Shown piece after piece: positions 1 to 7,795 of a stretch of DNA of 64,000 nt. The stretch is taken from assembly GCF_002723935.1 (NCBI RefSeq), contig NZ_BEWM01000002.1:248001-312000 (forward strand), given 5' to 3'. How positions within the stretch are numbered: position 1 is the first letter of the stretch; every line of letters starts with the position of its first letter. The notes under the pieces were generated by a model that was given only the letters and a program-made list of their open reading frames with translations, had not been told where the DNA came from and searched no databases. The stretch is from Gluconobacter cerinus. GTDB lineage: Bacteria; Pseudomonadota; Alphaproteobacteria; Acetobacterales; Acetobacteraceae. The position numbers and the translations under genes were made by a program.

Positions 1-1943
1 CCCGTCAGAGAAGCCTGCACGCTGTCGTTATGGAAACGGTAGCCGAGCTCTTCTGTATTCGTTGTTTCAGGTTTCAGCTTGTTGTGGATGTACGAAAATC
101 CTGCCTGTGTCGTTGAAAACGGCCCGGTTGAAGCTGACGCCGTATAGGCAGACATGTTGCGTGCGAAATCTGCAAAGATTTCATGATGGCGATTAAAGCG
201 ATACAGAACGCCAACCTGAGGCAGAAATCCATTGGATGCGGAAATGGAGGCATTAATCGGATTTGCGCTTTGGGCCGTTGTTACAGAGCTGCTCGACACC
301 AAAGATTTGAAGCCAGCATTTACTCGAAGCTTAGGTGTAATTGACCAGCTATCTTCCAGGTGGAACTGATAAACATGCGTGCGGAATGTATATTGCCACT
401 GCACGGCAAACGGATTTTCATAAAAACGCTGAAAATTTGACGGGGTTACCCCTTCCTGAAGCGGGTAGAGCTTTGCAGCCTGACTGAAAAGATTGTTTTC
501 AAACCAGAAGCCGGCTTCGATTTTATGGTTCCAGCGCTGATACGCGAGACTGGTCAGAACGCCTTCACGTTGCATTCGATATTCTGTTGTCGAAACAGAA
601 AGCGGCGACCCTCCAAGATTGGCAGGCGTGGGATCGTACGGATCAGACCACGTGCCCGGTCCACGATCATAATGGCCATAAACTGTCGTAGAGCCTGTCA
701 GGTGCGGGAGTAGGTGATAATCGAATTTTTCATAGCCCACCATGTCCTGACGAACACCGCCCCCACGATAATATGTATCGTCTGGTGATGTGTATGGAGA
801 GGGCAGAGTTTGTCCTGCCTGGTAAGCACGGGCAATCTGTTCAGCCAGCTTATAGTTGTTGCTGATGTCGTCATGATTATAGCCAAACCGCTTGATCAGG
901 CTGGTAGAAAGATCAAGATAATCGTCCTCGCGACGGTCATCAAAATCCAGATAAGTGGTGGCTTTGACTGCATCGCCCAGAGGCTGAATATATTTGAAAT
1001 TGAGCTGTTGCTGCTTTTGTTGTCCCCAGCCTTTCCACTTGTCTGCATACTGATAATCATAGCTGGCGTAGAATTTTCCTCCGCCCGGTAAAATGCCACT
1101 GTTGAGTCGCACAAATCCACGCCACGTGTTCGAGCTTCCCACGGTTCCGGAAACATCCAGTCCATAATGATCTGTTGGATCAATGGATGAGAACTGGATC
1201 GTGCCGCCAAGATTGCTGGTTGAGGCCGTGCCCAAGCCACCGGTACCTTGGGCAAGGGTGACGGGACCGTTATTTTCGGTCTCCAGTGCGCGCCCAATGG
1301 CTAGGCCATTGTTGTTACGGTACTGCATGTTTCCGAGTGGAATTCCGTCCAGGGTATAGCCGAGCTGATCGGTAAAAAAACCACGAACGGTAATCTGCTG
1401 AGCCCACTCGTAAGCCCCGAGGGGGTCGGAAGACTGGAAGTTGACGCCAGGCAACTCGGAAAGCACGGCTAGGGGAGAGGTCCCTGGTGCGGCTTTGTGC
1501 AACTCACTGCGTGAGAGTGTCTGAACTTGTCTTGATTGCCCCGTGCCAAGAACGACCATAGCCTCTTCACGGACGGGAGCAGACTTTTCGGCTACGGGGC
1601 GCGGAGTTTTTTTTGGTAACGCTCCGCCTGTTTTGACGGTGATGGCGCCGCTGACATCTCGGGAAACAAGCAGGCCGCTATTCTGTGTGAGCCGCTGTAA
1701 TGCCTCATCAAACGTGTACTTTCCGTTTAATGCGGGAGCTGTGCGTGATCCCAGTGCTGCCTCTGAAAACAGGATATCCTGATGGCTGATACGGGAAAGC
1801 TCTGCCAAGGCGGAGGACAGTGATTGCGAACCAATATGCAGTTCTAGCGAGGGGGGAGTGGCTGAAAAAGCTGAGTCTGGGAGGCTTGCGAAAATCGTCG
1901 CGGCCAGCATGGCCTGTCGGAAGGACGGTCTGAGGCGAAGCAT
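1..1943 (-). CDS. TonB-dependent receptor with N-terminal STN signalling domain (FecA-like), 3' end outside the window
   Basis: Outer-membrane active transporter, probably for a ferric siderophore or similar iron complex. The frame is open from an ATG at 1943 to the window edge, giving about 647 residues, so only the C-terminal end of the barrel is missing. A signal peptide ends near residue 28. Residues about 33-104 look like the secretin/TonB N-terminal (STN) domain found in transducing receptors. A plug domain follows (about 120-235), containing phrases typical of the family such as GVNFQSSDP, VRGFF and YTLDGIPLG, and then aromatic-rich barrel strands. Downstream of the fecR-like and fecI-like genes on the same strand, it completes a surface-signalling set in which the STN domain contacts the FecR-like protein. 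The substrate cannot be read from the sequence. The family call is secure; the transducer role rests on the STN domain and the neighbours. Confidence 0.88.
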   Translation of the reverse strand, partial: MLRLRPSFRQAMLAATIFASLPDSAFSATPPSLELHIGSQSLSSALAELSRISHQDILFSEAALGSRTAPALNGKYTFDEALQRLTQNSGLLVSRDVSGAITVKTGGALPKKTPRPVAEKSAPVREEAMVVLGTGQSRQVQTLSRSELHKAAPGTSPLAVLSELPGVNFQSSDPLGAYEWAQQITVRGFFTDQLGYTLDGIPLGNMQYRNNNGLAIGRALETENNGPVTLAQGTGGLGTASTSNLGGTIQFSSIDPTDHYGLDVSGTVGSSNTWRGFVRLNSGILPGGGKFYASYDYQYADKWKGWGQQKQQQLNFKYIQPLGDAVKATTYLDFDDRREDDYLDLSTSLIKRFGYNHDDISNNYKLAEQIARAYQAGQTLPSPYTSPDDTYYRGGGVRQDMVGYEKFDYHLLPHLTGSTTVYGHYDRGPGTWSDPYDPTPANLGGSPLSVSTTEYRMQREGVLTSLAYQRWNHKIEAGFWFENNLFSQAAKLYPLQEGVTPSNFQRFYENPFAVQWQYTFRTHVYQFHLEDSWSITPKLRVNAGFKSLVSSSSVTTAQSANPINASISASNGFLPQVGVLYRFNRHHEIFADFARNMSAYTASASTGPFSTTQAGFSYIHNKLKPETTNTEELGYRFHNDSVQASLT

Positions 1944-2034
1944 GAGTGAGTCTCCGAAGCATAAAGCCGCAATGGGTGTCTGCTTCGTTGACGAATGGGA
2001 GGCGTATCCCCTCAGTGGAAAATGATCGTTGTCA

Positions 2035-2937
2035 TTAAAGCTTAACGATCGTGATAGTCTTTTCAAAGCTGGCGCGAATGGGCAGAAAATTTTCAAGCAG
2101 GCGCGCAAAGGTCTCGTTCTGCCCAAAATGATAGAACCCTGAAATTCGCAGATTTGCAGCAGAAGGACTGATCTCCAGCTTTCTGGTCGAATAGCGGTTC
2201 ATTTCATCCGCAACCTCCTTTAACGGCGTATCTCGAAATGCCAGTCGCCCACTCCGCCAGGCGAGTACATCTTCCAAAGACGGACGATCAATTAGCAACC
2301 TATTATCAGGCAAAATCGTAGCGCGTTCGCCTACCTTGAGTATTTGCGATCCGGCCATATCCGGATGTGCCAGAGCTGCTGCTCCGTTTAAAACCGTAAT
2401 GGTGTTTTTAAGGGAGGACTTCGACAGATTGAACGTTCCTGAAATTAGCCCAATATTCCACTGATCAAGGTTTATCGTATTACGGGCTTCACAGTTTTTG
2501 AGGTTAACTTCGACCTGTCCATACAACAGATCCAGAGTGTTTTTTTCGCTGTGAATGGCAACGGAGCTGTCACTATCCAGCAGAATTGTCATTGCAGGTG
2601 AAACGGACACTCTAATTTGTTGACCAGTTCTGGTTGCTCGTATCGTCGCTTCTGCCGGGGCTGGAAGAAGAGCAAATGAGCCAACAGCCATCGCTATAGC
2701 GCCAGCCAGCATTTTGCGGCGGCTGAAGCGATATGCGGCGATAGTGAGTGGTGTTTCCGCAGAGTGCGAAGCGACCTTTCCGGATGCACGCCAAATAGAA
2801 GAAACAAGCTCGTACGCCTGCGCGTTGGCGGTATTTTGGTGATACCATACGGAAAAATGCTCGCGATCCTGCTCCGAACAATCGGGAGCATTCAAACGCG
2901 CAAACCAGAAAGCTGCCGTCTCATGAAGGGTAGGCAT
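2035..2937 (-). CDS. FecR-type anti-sigma/sigma-regulator membrane protein
   Basis: A 300-residue inner-membrane signal relay that would pass the state of the neighbouring TonB receptor to the ECF sigma factor encoded just upstream. The N-terminus (about residues 5-50, with FWFARLNAPDCSEQDREHF) resembles the cytoplasmic DUF4880 segment of FecR proteins. One membrane segment follows near residues 78-97. The FecR core lies about 105-190, and the C-terminal DUF4974-like part (about 225-300) includes LKEVADEMNRYSTRKLEIS, typical of the receptor-contacting region. The ATG lies five bases after the sigma-factor stop, so the two genes are almost certainly co-transcribed. The receptor gene begins about 90 bases further on. 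Whether it acts as an anti-sigma factor, a pro-sigma factor or both cannot be told from sequence. Confidence 0.9.
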   Translation of the reverse strand: MPTLHETAAFWFARLNAPDCSEQDREHFSVWYHQNTANAQAYELVSSIWRASGKVASHSAETPLTIAAYRFSRRKMLAGAIAMAVGSFALLPAPAEATIRATRTGQQIRVSVSPAMTILLDSDSSVAIHSEKNTLDLLYGQVEVNLKNCEARNTINLDQWNIGLISGTFNLSKSSLKNTITVLNGAAALAHPDMAGSQILKVGERATILPDNRLLIDRPSLEDVLAWRSGRLAFRDTPLKEVADEMNRYSTRKLEISPSAANLRISGFYHFGQNETFARLLENFLPIRASFEKTITIVKL

Positions 2938-2942
2938 AAATC

Positions 2943-3425
2943 TTAATCCAAAAGTCTTTTTGTCAGAAAGGCCAAAGCTTTGCTGATATGTTTTTCCACA
3001 TTGCTAATTGAGCATCCGGAACGTTTTGCAATTTGTGGGTAAGACAAGCCTTCGAGCCGATGAAGTAGAAATATCTCTCGTGTCCGCGGGTCGAGATCTT
3101 TTATGGCGCCTTCCAATATGTCCAAGCGTTGTCGAGACATGACTGTTTCAACGGGCGTGGGGCCTGTGCAGGGAAGTTCTCTTATATCGTCGTCTTCAAC
3201 ATAGGCAACGGGGCCATTCTGTTCTCGTCGATGACTGTCATAGGCTGTATTTTGGGCTGTTTTTACAAGATAGGCTTCTACATTACGGATGTTGGATGGT
3301 TTGAGCTCCAGAAGCTTCAGAAATGCAGATTGCAACAAATCTTCAGAATCTCTGCGTCCTGTCCGACGCTGAATTTTGGATGAGAGAAGAGACCAGCATG
3401 ACTGCGATTTAACCAGTTCCGTCAT
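2943..3425 (-). CDS. ECF RNA polymerase sigma factor, FecI-like
   Basis: A 160-residue sigma-70 family factor of the extracytoplasmic type. Region 2 is visible around residues 20-85 (RDSEDLLQSAFLKLLEL and YLVKTAQNTAYDSHRRE). Region 4 is at about 105-155 (ILEGAIKDLDPRTREIFLLHRLEGLSYPQIAKR, then a helix-turn-helix with SISNVEKHISKALAFL). Length and motifs fit the FecI iron-starvation group. It is the first gene of the minus-strand set followed by fecR-like and STN-receptor genes, the standard arrangement for surface signalling. It would direct transcription of the receptor gene. No Fur box was confidently recognised in the AT-rich DNA upstream. Confidence 0.92.
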   Translation of the reverse strand: MTELVKSQSCWSLLSSKIQRRTGRRDSEDLLQSAFLKLLELKPSNIRNVEAYLVKTAQNTAYDSHRREQNGPVAYVEDDDIRELPCTGPTPVETVMSRQRLDILEGAIKDLDPRTREIFLLHRLEGLSYPQIAKRSGCSISNVEKHISKALAFLTKRLLD

Positions 3426-4006
3426 CGTGTATCACTGAGGCAAAAAGCGGAAAGGTCATTCCTGGATATGGAAAACACAGGCATCTCTTCCGTTCGTGGA
3501 TCAATGCTTTGCCTGCTAATGGAACGGGATGCGTTTTTGAAAGGAATATCTTCTCCTTTCTTAAAACCTTCACAGAGTTACAAAGTAAGCCAAGGTCATT
3601 ATGTCGAAAGATTTTATTTTTAAGGCGCACTCGTGTGACGCTGTGAGCACATAGTATTTTGAACTCAGAAGCTTTCGATACATACATTTTTAGTTTTCAA
3701 ATGTACGATTTAAAAAATTGTAAAATTTTTATGCCTCTTATTTAGAGGTGTTTGGGAGGAAACGTATTTCGATACGAAGATAATATTTTTATATTAAATT
3801 CCATACATAAAAAAATCATTATAAAACAATATGATATGCGAAAATTTATGTTTGATGGCGACCTATAGAAATATTGTATGCCCCGAGGGTACAGATTTTT
3901 CCAGAATTGTCTTCATTTGTATTGATTTACAACGACATTATCTGTTTGCAGAAATTTGCATATTGGCGCTAAAGGGCAGACAATCTGCGCCAAAGAGTGG
4001 AGGCTC
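3426..4006. other. AT-rich intergenic region, no convincing gene of normal size
   Basis: About 580 bases between the sigma-factor start and the small leader ORF. From roughly 3560 onward the DNA is visibly richer in A and T than the rest of the window, with A and T runs around 3710-3830. A small inverted repeat (CCTCT, loop TATTT, AGAGG) sits at 3734-3748. It must hold the promoter for the minus-strand sigma operon and one for the plus-strand leader and membrane-protein genes. A 77-codon open frame at 3831-4064 has no recognisable features and overlaps the better-supported leader ORF in another frame. Confidence 0.6.
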
Positions 4007-4072
4007 ATGGACAGAGGATATACTGACCTCGACGCCTTGGACCGTGCTGCAGGACAGAGAATAGAATCATGA
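4007..4072 (+). CDS. putative 21-residue leader peptide, translationally coupled
   Basis: A very short ORF, MDRGYTDLDALDRAAGQRIE followed by S, with an unusually good ribosome-binding site (GTGGAGGCTC directly before the ATG). Its TGA overlaps the ATG of the following membrane-protein gene as ATGA, the hallmark of coupled translation. The frame stays open upstream to about 3926, so a longer product from a weak TTG start (3956) is possible. It may be a coupling leader, a real micropeptide, or the remnant 3' end of a decayed gene. I recognise no family. The strong Shine-Dalgarno sequence and the overlap are seen directly; the function is not known. Confidence 0.4.
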   Translation: MDRGYTDLDALDRAAGQRIES

Positions 4073-4551
4073 TTGAGCAATTTAATAAGAACGAAGTTTA
4101 TAATAATAAAAACGTTGAAGCTGAGACAGTCTTGAAGCATCGGCTTTTTGGCATGGTTCTGGGGCTATTCTTGGCGCATGCCTATGTGGCGCTGGCTCTT
4201 TACTACACATATATTGACGATAAAAATCACTTCCACACAAGCTGGATGGCATTGTTCGGTTGCTTTGTCTCATCAATGATTTTTCTGTATCATATTGGTA
4301 TATCGAAAGCGATTTCTGAAAAAGAAAATGGGATTTACGGGCGGTATTTCGCTCCCTTTATGTCGTCTTCGCTTTGGGGTTTCGTTTTGGTTGCCATAAC
4401 CGTCATAACGATTATTCAAGGCCAGGCTTGGTTTGCACCGTATGAATATCTTGCATGGCCTCTGGCATTTGCATCCATATTCGTTGGATATTTTATTGGT
4501 CCGGCGATGGACCGCTTTTTCGGTTTTATCCTGAAGTCGCTTAGAAAATAA
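4069..4551 (+). CDS. small four-helix inner-membrane protein of unknown function
   Basis: A 160-residue protein with four predicted membrane segments at about residues 26-46, 60-80, 103-123 and 130-152. A polar, Asn/Lys/Glu-rich N-terminus comes first and a basic C-terminus (LKSLRK) last. No motif that I recognise. Its codons are A/T-rich compared with most of the window, matching the surrounding patch and suggesting acquired DNA. It overlaps the leader ORF upstream by ATGA and is followed after 15 bases by a MocR-type regulator on the same strand. This suggests one transcription unit, in which the regulator may control the membrane protein or respond to the same signal. Confidence 0.7.
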   Translation: MIEQFNKNEVYNNKNVEAETVLKHRLFGMVLGLFLAHAYVALALYYTYIDDKNHFHTSWMALFGCFVSSMIFLYHIGISKAISEKENGIYGRYFAPFMSSSLWGFVLVAITVITIIQGQAWFAPYEYLAWPLAFASIFVGYFIGPAMDRFFGFILKSLRK

Positions 4552-4566
4552 TCAAGCGTCTTATCG

Positions 4567-5970
4567 ATGAAAAACAAAAAATTATTAGAAAAATGGAACG
4601 AATACGTAGGCCTTTATAACGGGCCTATGTACCTCGCGATTGTAGAGGCTTTGGCGGCCTCAATCCGTAATGGTATTATTCACGGTGGTGAACGGCTTCC
4701 TACACAGCGGGAAATAGCCAGTGCCCTTGAGACAAACCTTACAACCGTAACGCGGGCATTCAGGGAAGCGCATCGCCGTGGACTGATTAATGCAACAGTA
4801 GGGCGCGGCACTTTTGTCAGGATGGGGGCCGAGGTCAGCCATTGGCGATCTCCCAAAGCGGCCATTGTTGACATGACGATGAATTTGCCGCCGATACCTC
4901 AAAATCCCCCACTTCAACGCATTATGCAGAGTGATCTTGCGGCTCTTTTGAAGAAGCAGAATATCTCCAATCTCATGTCATACCGCGTAACGGGTGGGAC
5001 ACTGGAAGAGCGCCAGCATGCGGTAAGGTGGATTGAGCCCGTTATTGGATCAAGACGTCCAGATGATGTGCTGGTTGTACCTGGCGCTCAGACTGCTCTT
5101 GCGGCAGCCATGAGTATTCTGGCTAGCCCGGGCGACATTATTTTGACGGATCGTATTACCTATTCAGGGATACGGACCGTTGCTGATCAACTCGGGATTA
5201 TTCTTGTCGGGGTAGATGGCGACGAAAATGGGTTCTTACCCGAACAACTGGAAATAGCCTGCCGACAATATCAGCCAAAAGCGCTTTATTGTATTCCCGC
5301 TATTCAGAACCCGACGACCGTAACAATGTCGCTGGAGCGCCGTAAGGACATCCTGAAGATTGTCCACGATAATCGTCTCTATGTCGTGGAAGATGATCCT
5401 TACAGTTTGCTGCACGACAATCCCATCCCTGCATTGGCCGCCCTCGACCATGGCCGTGTAATCTATATCTCTACCTTGGCGAAGGTTCTGAGCCCTGGCT
5501 TGCGAACCGCTTATGTGGCTCTGCCAAACGCCGAAATGACCAGACGCTTTGCTGTGGCCGTTCGCGCGTTTTCCCTCACAAACGCAGGACTATTGAGTGC
5601 ACTGACATTGCGCTGGATGCAGACGGGACAGTCCAAAGAGATTTTGGGGTCTATTAAGCAGGAATTACGACTCAGGCAGTCGATCGCCCGAAACATTCTG
5701 GGGGATAGCCACGGCATGGATCCCAATGGTCCGCATGTGTGGTTAAAGCTTCCTGAGTGGTGGAGTAGCGTGGATTTTGTATCATATGCGCGCCATCGTG
5801 GTATCGCATTGGTCCCGAGCAACGTGTTCACAGTGGATGGTGACTTTCCACAGCGCGCCAGAATTTCTCTCGGAAGTATCCTTGATATTTCCAATTTAGA
5901 AAATTCTCTCCATGATATCGTGACTATTCTCAGTCACAAAAGAGCTACAGATTTTTTATCGATCGTATGA
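4567..5970 (+). CDS. MocR/PdxR-type GntR regulator with aminotransferase-like PLP domain
   Basis: A 467-residue transcription regulator fused to a fold-type I aminotransferase domain. Residues about 20-85 form a GntR winged helix (NGIIHGGERLPTQREIASAL, then NLTTVTRAFREAHRRGLI). Residues about 110-460 are the PLP-binding part: VPGAQTALAAAM, IPAIQNPTTVTM, the EDDPYS motif with Asp277, and the expected Schiff-base lysine Lys306 in STLAKVLSPGLR. MocR proteins sense PLP or amino compounds and control vitamin B6, GABA, taurine or amino-acid genes. No pyridoxal synthase, gabT or similar gene is next to it, so the target is unknown. The partner on the same strand is the small membrane protein 15 bases upstream. 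Confidence 0.9.
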   Translation: MKNKKLLEKWNEYVGLYNGPMYLAIVEALAASIRNGIIHGGERLPTQREIASALETNLTTVTRAFREAHRRGLINATVGRGTFVRMGAEVSHWRSPKAAIVDMTMNLPPIPQNPPLQRIMQSDLAALLKKQNISNLMSYRVTGGTLEERQHAVRWIEPVIGSRRPDDVLVVPGAQTALAAAMSILASPGDIILTDRITYSGIRTVADQLGIILVGVDGDENGFLPEQLEIACRQYQPKALYCIPAIQNPTTVTMSLERRKDILKIVHDNRLYVVEDDPYSLLHDNPIPALAALDHGRVIYISTLAKVLSPGLRTAYVALPNAEMTRRFAVAVRAFSLTNAGLLSALTLRWMQTGQSKEILGSIKQELRLRQSIARNILGDSHGMDPNGPHVWLKLPEWWSSVDFVSYARHRGIALVPSNVFTVDGDFPQRARISLGSILDISNLENSLHDIVTILSHKRATDFLSIV

Positions 5971-6350
5971 TGTGTAGAGCGGATGGATTCTGATCCATCT
6001 GTTGTCTGATTACTCCGTTATTGACGGGAGTTTTCAATATTCCGGGAGAACAGGCCTGTCACGCCGCTCCTCGCCGGATGGTGATCGTGGTCTCTTCCTA
6101 AAAACGGACTAGTCTTGGGAAAGCGAGCCTGATGTTCGCTTTGTCCCTGTGGTGACAGACAAAGTTCAACCGCCAGCAATGCGGTCAGATGTGACAAACT
6201 TGCATCATCGAATGTCACATCTAGGTGATAAATAACATAAATATCATCGAAATATGAAAATACTCACTTTTATGATGTTCCTTTAGGTGCTGTAACGTTA
6301 AAGAAGCACCCACCCCGAATGACCCTGCTCACGGACGGAAGAAGACCCTA
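5971..6350. other. intergenic region upstream of the sugar transporter
   Basis: About 380 bases with no believable gene. It contains the long inverted repeat listed separately at 6187-6222 and an AT-rich stretch at 6223-6290 that is the likely promoter region for the transporter at 6351. The bases just before that start (CACGGACGGAAGAAGACCCTA) contain a plausible GGAAGA ribosome-binding site. Confidence 0.6.
6187..6222. promoter_or_regulatory. perfect 10-bp inverted repeat, candidate operator
   Basis: AGATGTGACA at 6187-6196 is mirrored exactly by TGTCACATCT at 6213-6222 with 16 bases between. The arms contain TGTGA/TCACA, the half-sites of CRP/FNR-family proteins, but the spacing is longer than the 6 bases of a normal CRP site. 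It could be two operator half-sites for a looping or dimer-of-dimers regulator, or an mRNA hairpin. It lies about 130 bases before the sugar-transporter start. Confidence 0.45.
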
Positions 6351-7732
6351 ATGACGCAGTCCCTTGATGTTTCACGACGGCTCAGCGGAGAAGCGCTGAC
6401 CAACTTCATCGCCACCATCTCTGCAACGGGTGGTCTGCTTTTTGGGTATGATACCGGGATCATATCGTCAGCACTTCTACAGATTCGTGAGCAGTTTCAT
6501 CTCGATACGATCGGGTCCGAAATTGTAACGTCCGCCATCATTCTCGGTGCGCTGATTGGCTGTCTTGGTGCAGGCGGAATTTCAGACCGGTTTGGCCGCC
6601 GCCGGACGGTCATGCTTGCTGCCGCCTTGTTTCTTGGTGGCACCGCGCTTGCATCGGCTGCTCAAGGGGTTACGGTTCTCATTGTGTCGCGTCTGATTCT
6701 GGGGCTTGCGATTGGTGCGGCATCCCAGATTGTCCCGATCTACATTGCAGAAATTTCGCCACCCAACCGGCGTGGACGCCTGGTTGTTGGCTTCCAGCTT
6801 GCGATTGTTTCGGGTGTCACGATTTCCTTCCTGACAGGCTATTTTCTCCGGGACAGCAGCTGGCGGATCATGTTTGGCATCGGCATGCTGCCGGCACTGA
6901 TTCTCTTTGTCGGAATGGGTTTTCTGCCTAACAGCCCACGGTGGCTCGCGCTCAAAGGACGCACAGACGAAGCTCTTGCTGTTCTGCGTCGGGTGCGGTC
7001 TTCGGAAGAAGTTGCCCAGAATGAGCTTCAGGCCATCATAGACAACCATGATGAGCAGGCTCCTTGGTCAGAACTTGCCAAGCCTTGGGTTCGCCCTGCG
7101 CTTATCGCGTCTGTTGGTATTGCGCTGCTCTGTCAGCTAACCGGCATCAACGCGGTTTGTACTATGCTCCAACGATCTTTGCGGATGCAGGCTTCGGACA
7201 GGAATCTGCTCTTCTCACTTCCGTTGCTGTCGGTCTGGCAATGGTTTGCGCGACGATCTTTGGTGGTTGGGCTGTCGATAACTGGGGCCGCCGGACACTG
7301 ATCCTGCGTTTGTTGCCTGGTGCGGTTATTTCCTTGATCGTGCTCGGTGCAATGTTTGCTCTTCATATGAAGGGCGGTGCTGGCGCATGGATCACGGTTA
7401 TAGCGATCATGGGTTACACGATCTGCAACACGGGTAGTCTGTCGGTTGCGGTCTGGCTGGTTGGTGCTGAGGTTTATCCGCTGTCCTGCCGTGGCAAAGG
7501 TATGAGCCTTGTCGCGGGTAGCCATTGGGGAGCAGATCTTCTGATCTCCCTGACGACTCTCTCGCTGGTTCAGGGGCTGGGTGCGCACATGACGTTCTGG
7601 CTTTTCGCCCTCGTCAATGCAGCGGCATTCCTGTTCGTGCTGCGCTACGTGCCGGAAACCAAAGGACAGTCTCTCGAGCAACTTGAAATGAGCCTTCGAA
7701 ACGGAACCTTTGCCCCCGTTCACAAGTCCTGA
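6351..7732 (+). pseudogene. sugar porter family MFS transporter, disrupted by a one-base frameshift
   Basis: Proton-coupled sugar uptake protein of the XylE/AraE/GalP type, about 460 residues if the frame were intact. The first part (6351 to about 7155) has GYDTGIISSALL, DRFGRRRTVM, the mid-protein PNSPRWL signature and the CQLTGINAV motif. The rest, read in another frame from about 7156 to 7732, starts with YYAPTIFADAGFG and continues through DNWGRRTL to the C-terminal PETKGQSLEQLE. Restoring one T in the TTT run at 7156-7158 would give GINAVLYYAPTIF, the family consensus. As written, the product stops at 7301 with an unrelated tail. This is either a recent inactivation, a homopolymer phase-variation site or a sequencing error. 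A bidirectional terminator follows. Confidence 0.88.
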
Positions 7733-7753
7733 TTTCACGGAAAGCAATGTCTC

Positions 7754-7791
7754 AAAAAAAAGCCGGCTCCCTCATGGAGCCGGCTTTTTTT
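7754..7791. terminator. bidirectional rho-independent terminator
   Basis: A perfect 10-bp stem, AGCCGGCTCC (7761-7770) with GGAGCCGGCT (7776-7785), is flanked by an A run on the left and a T run on the right. It can therefore end transcription from the sugar transporter on the plus strand and from ugd on the minus strand. Confidence 0.93.
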
Positions 7792-7795
7792 ATAC

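Noticed and set aside
3831-4064. 77-codon plus-strand frame in the AT-rich patch
   Set aside because: No ribosome-binding site, no hydrophobic or domain pattern, and it overlaps the leader ORF that has a strong start signal.
7064-7732. Separate transporter gene starting at 7064
   Set aside because: It is the C-terminal half of the sugar transporter in a shifted frame. Its first residues before YYAPTIF are noise, and it has no start signal.
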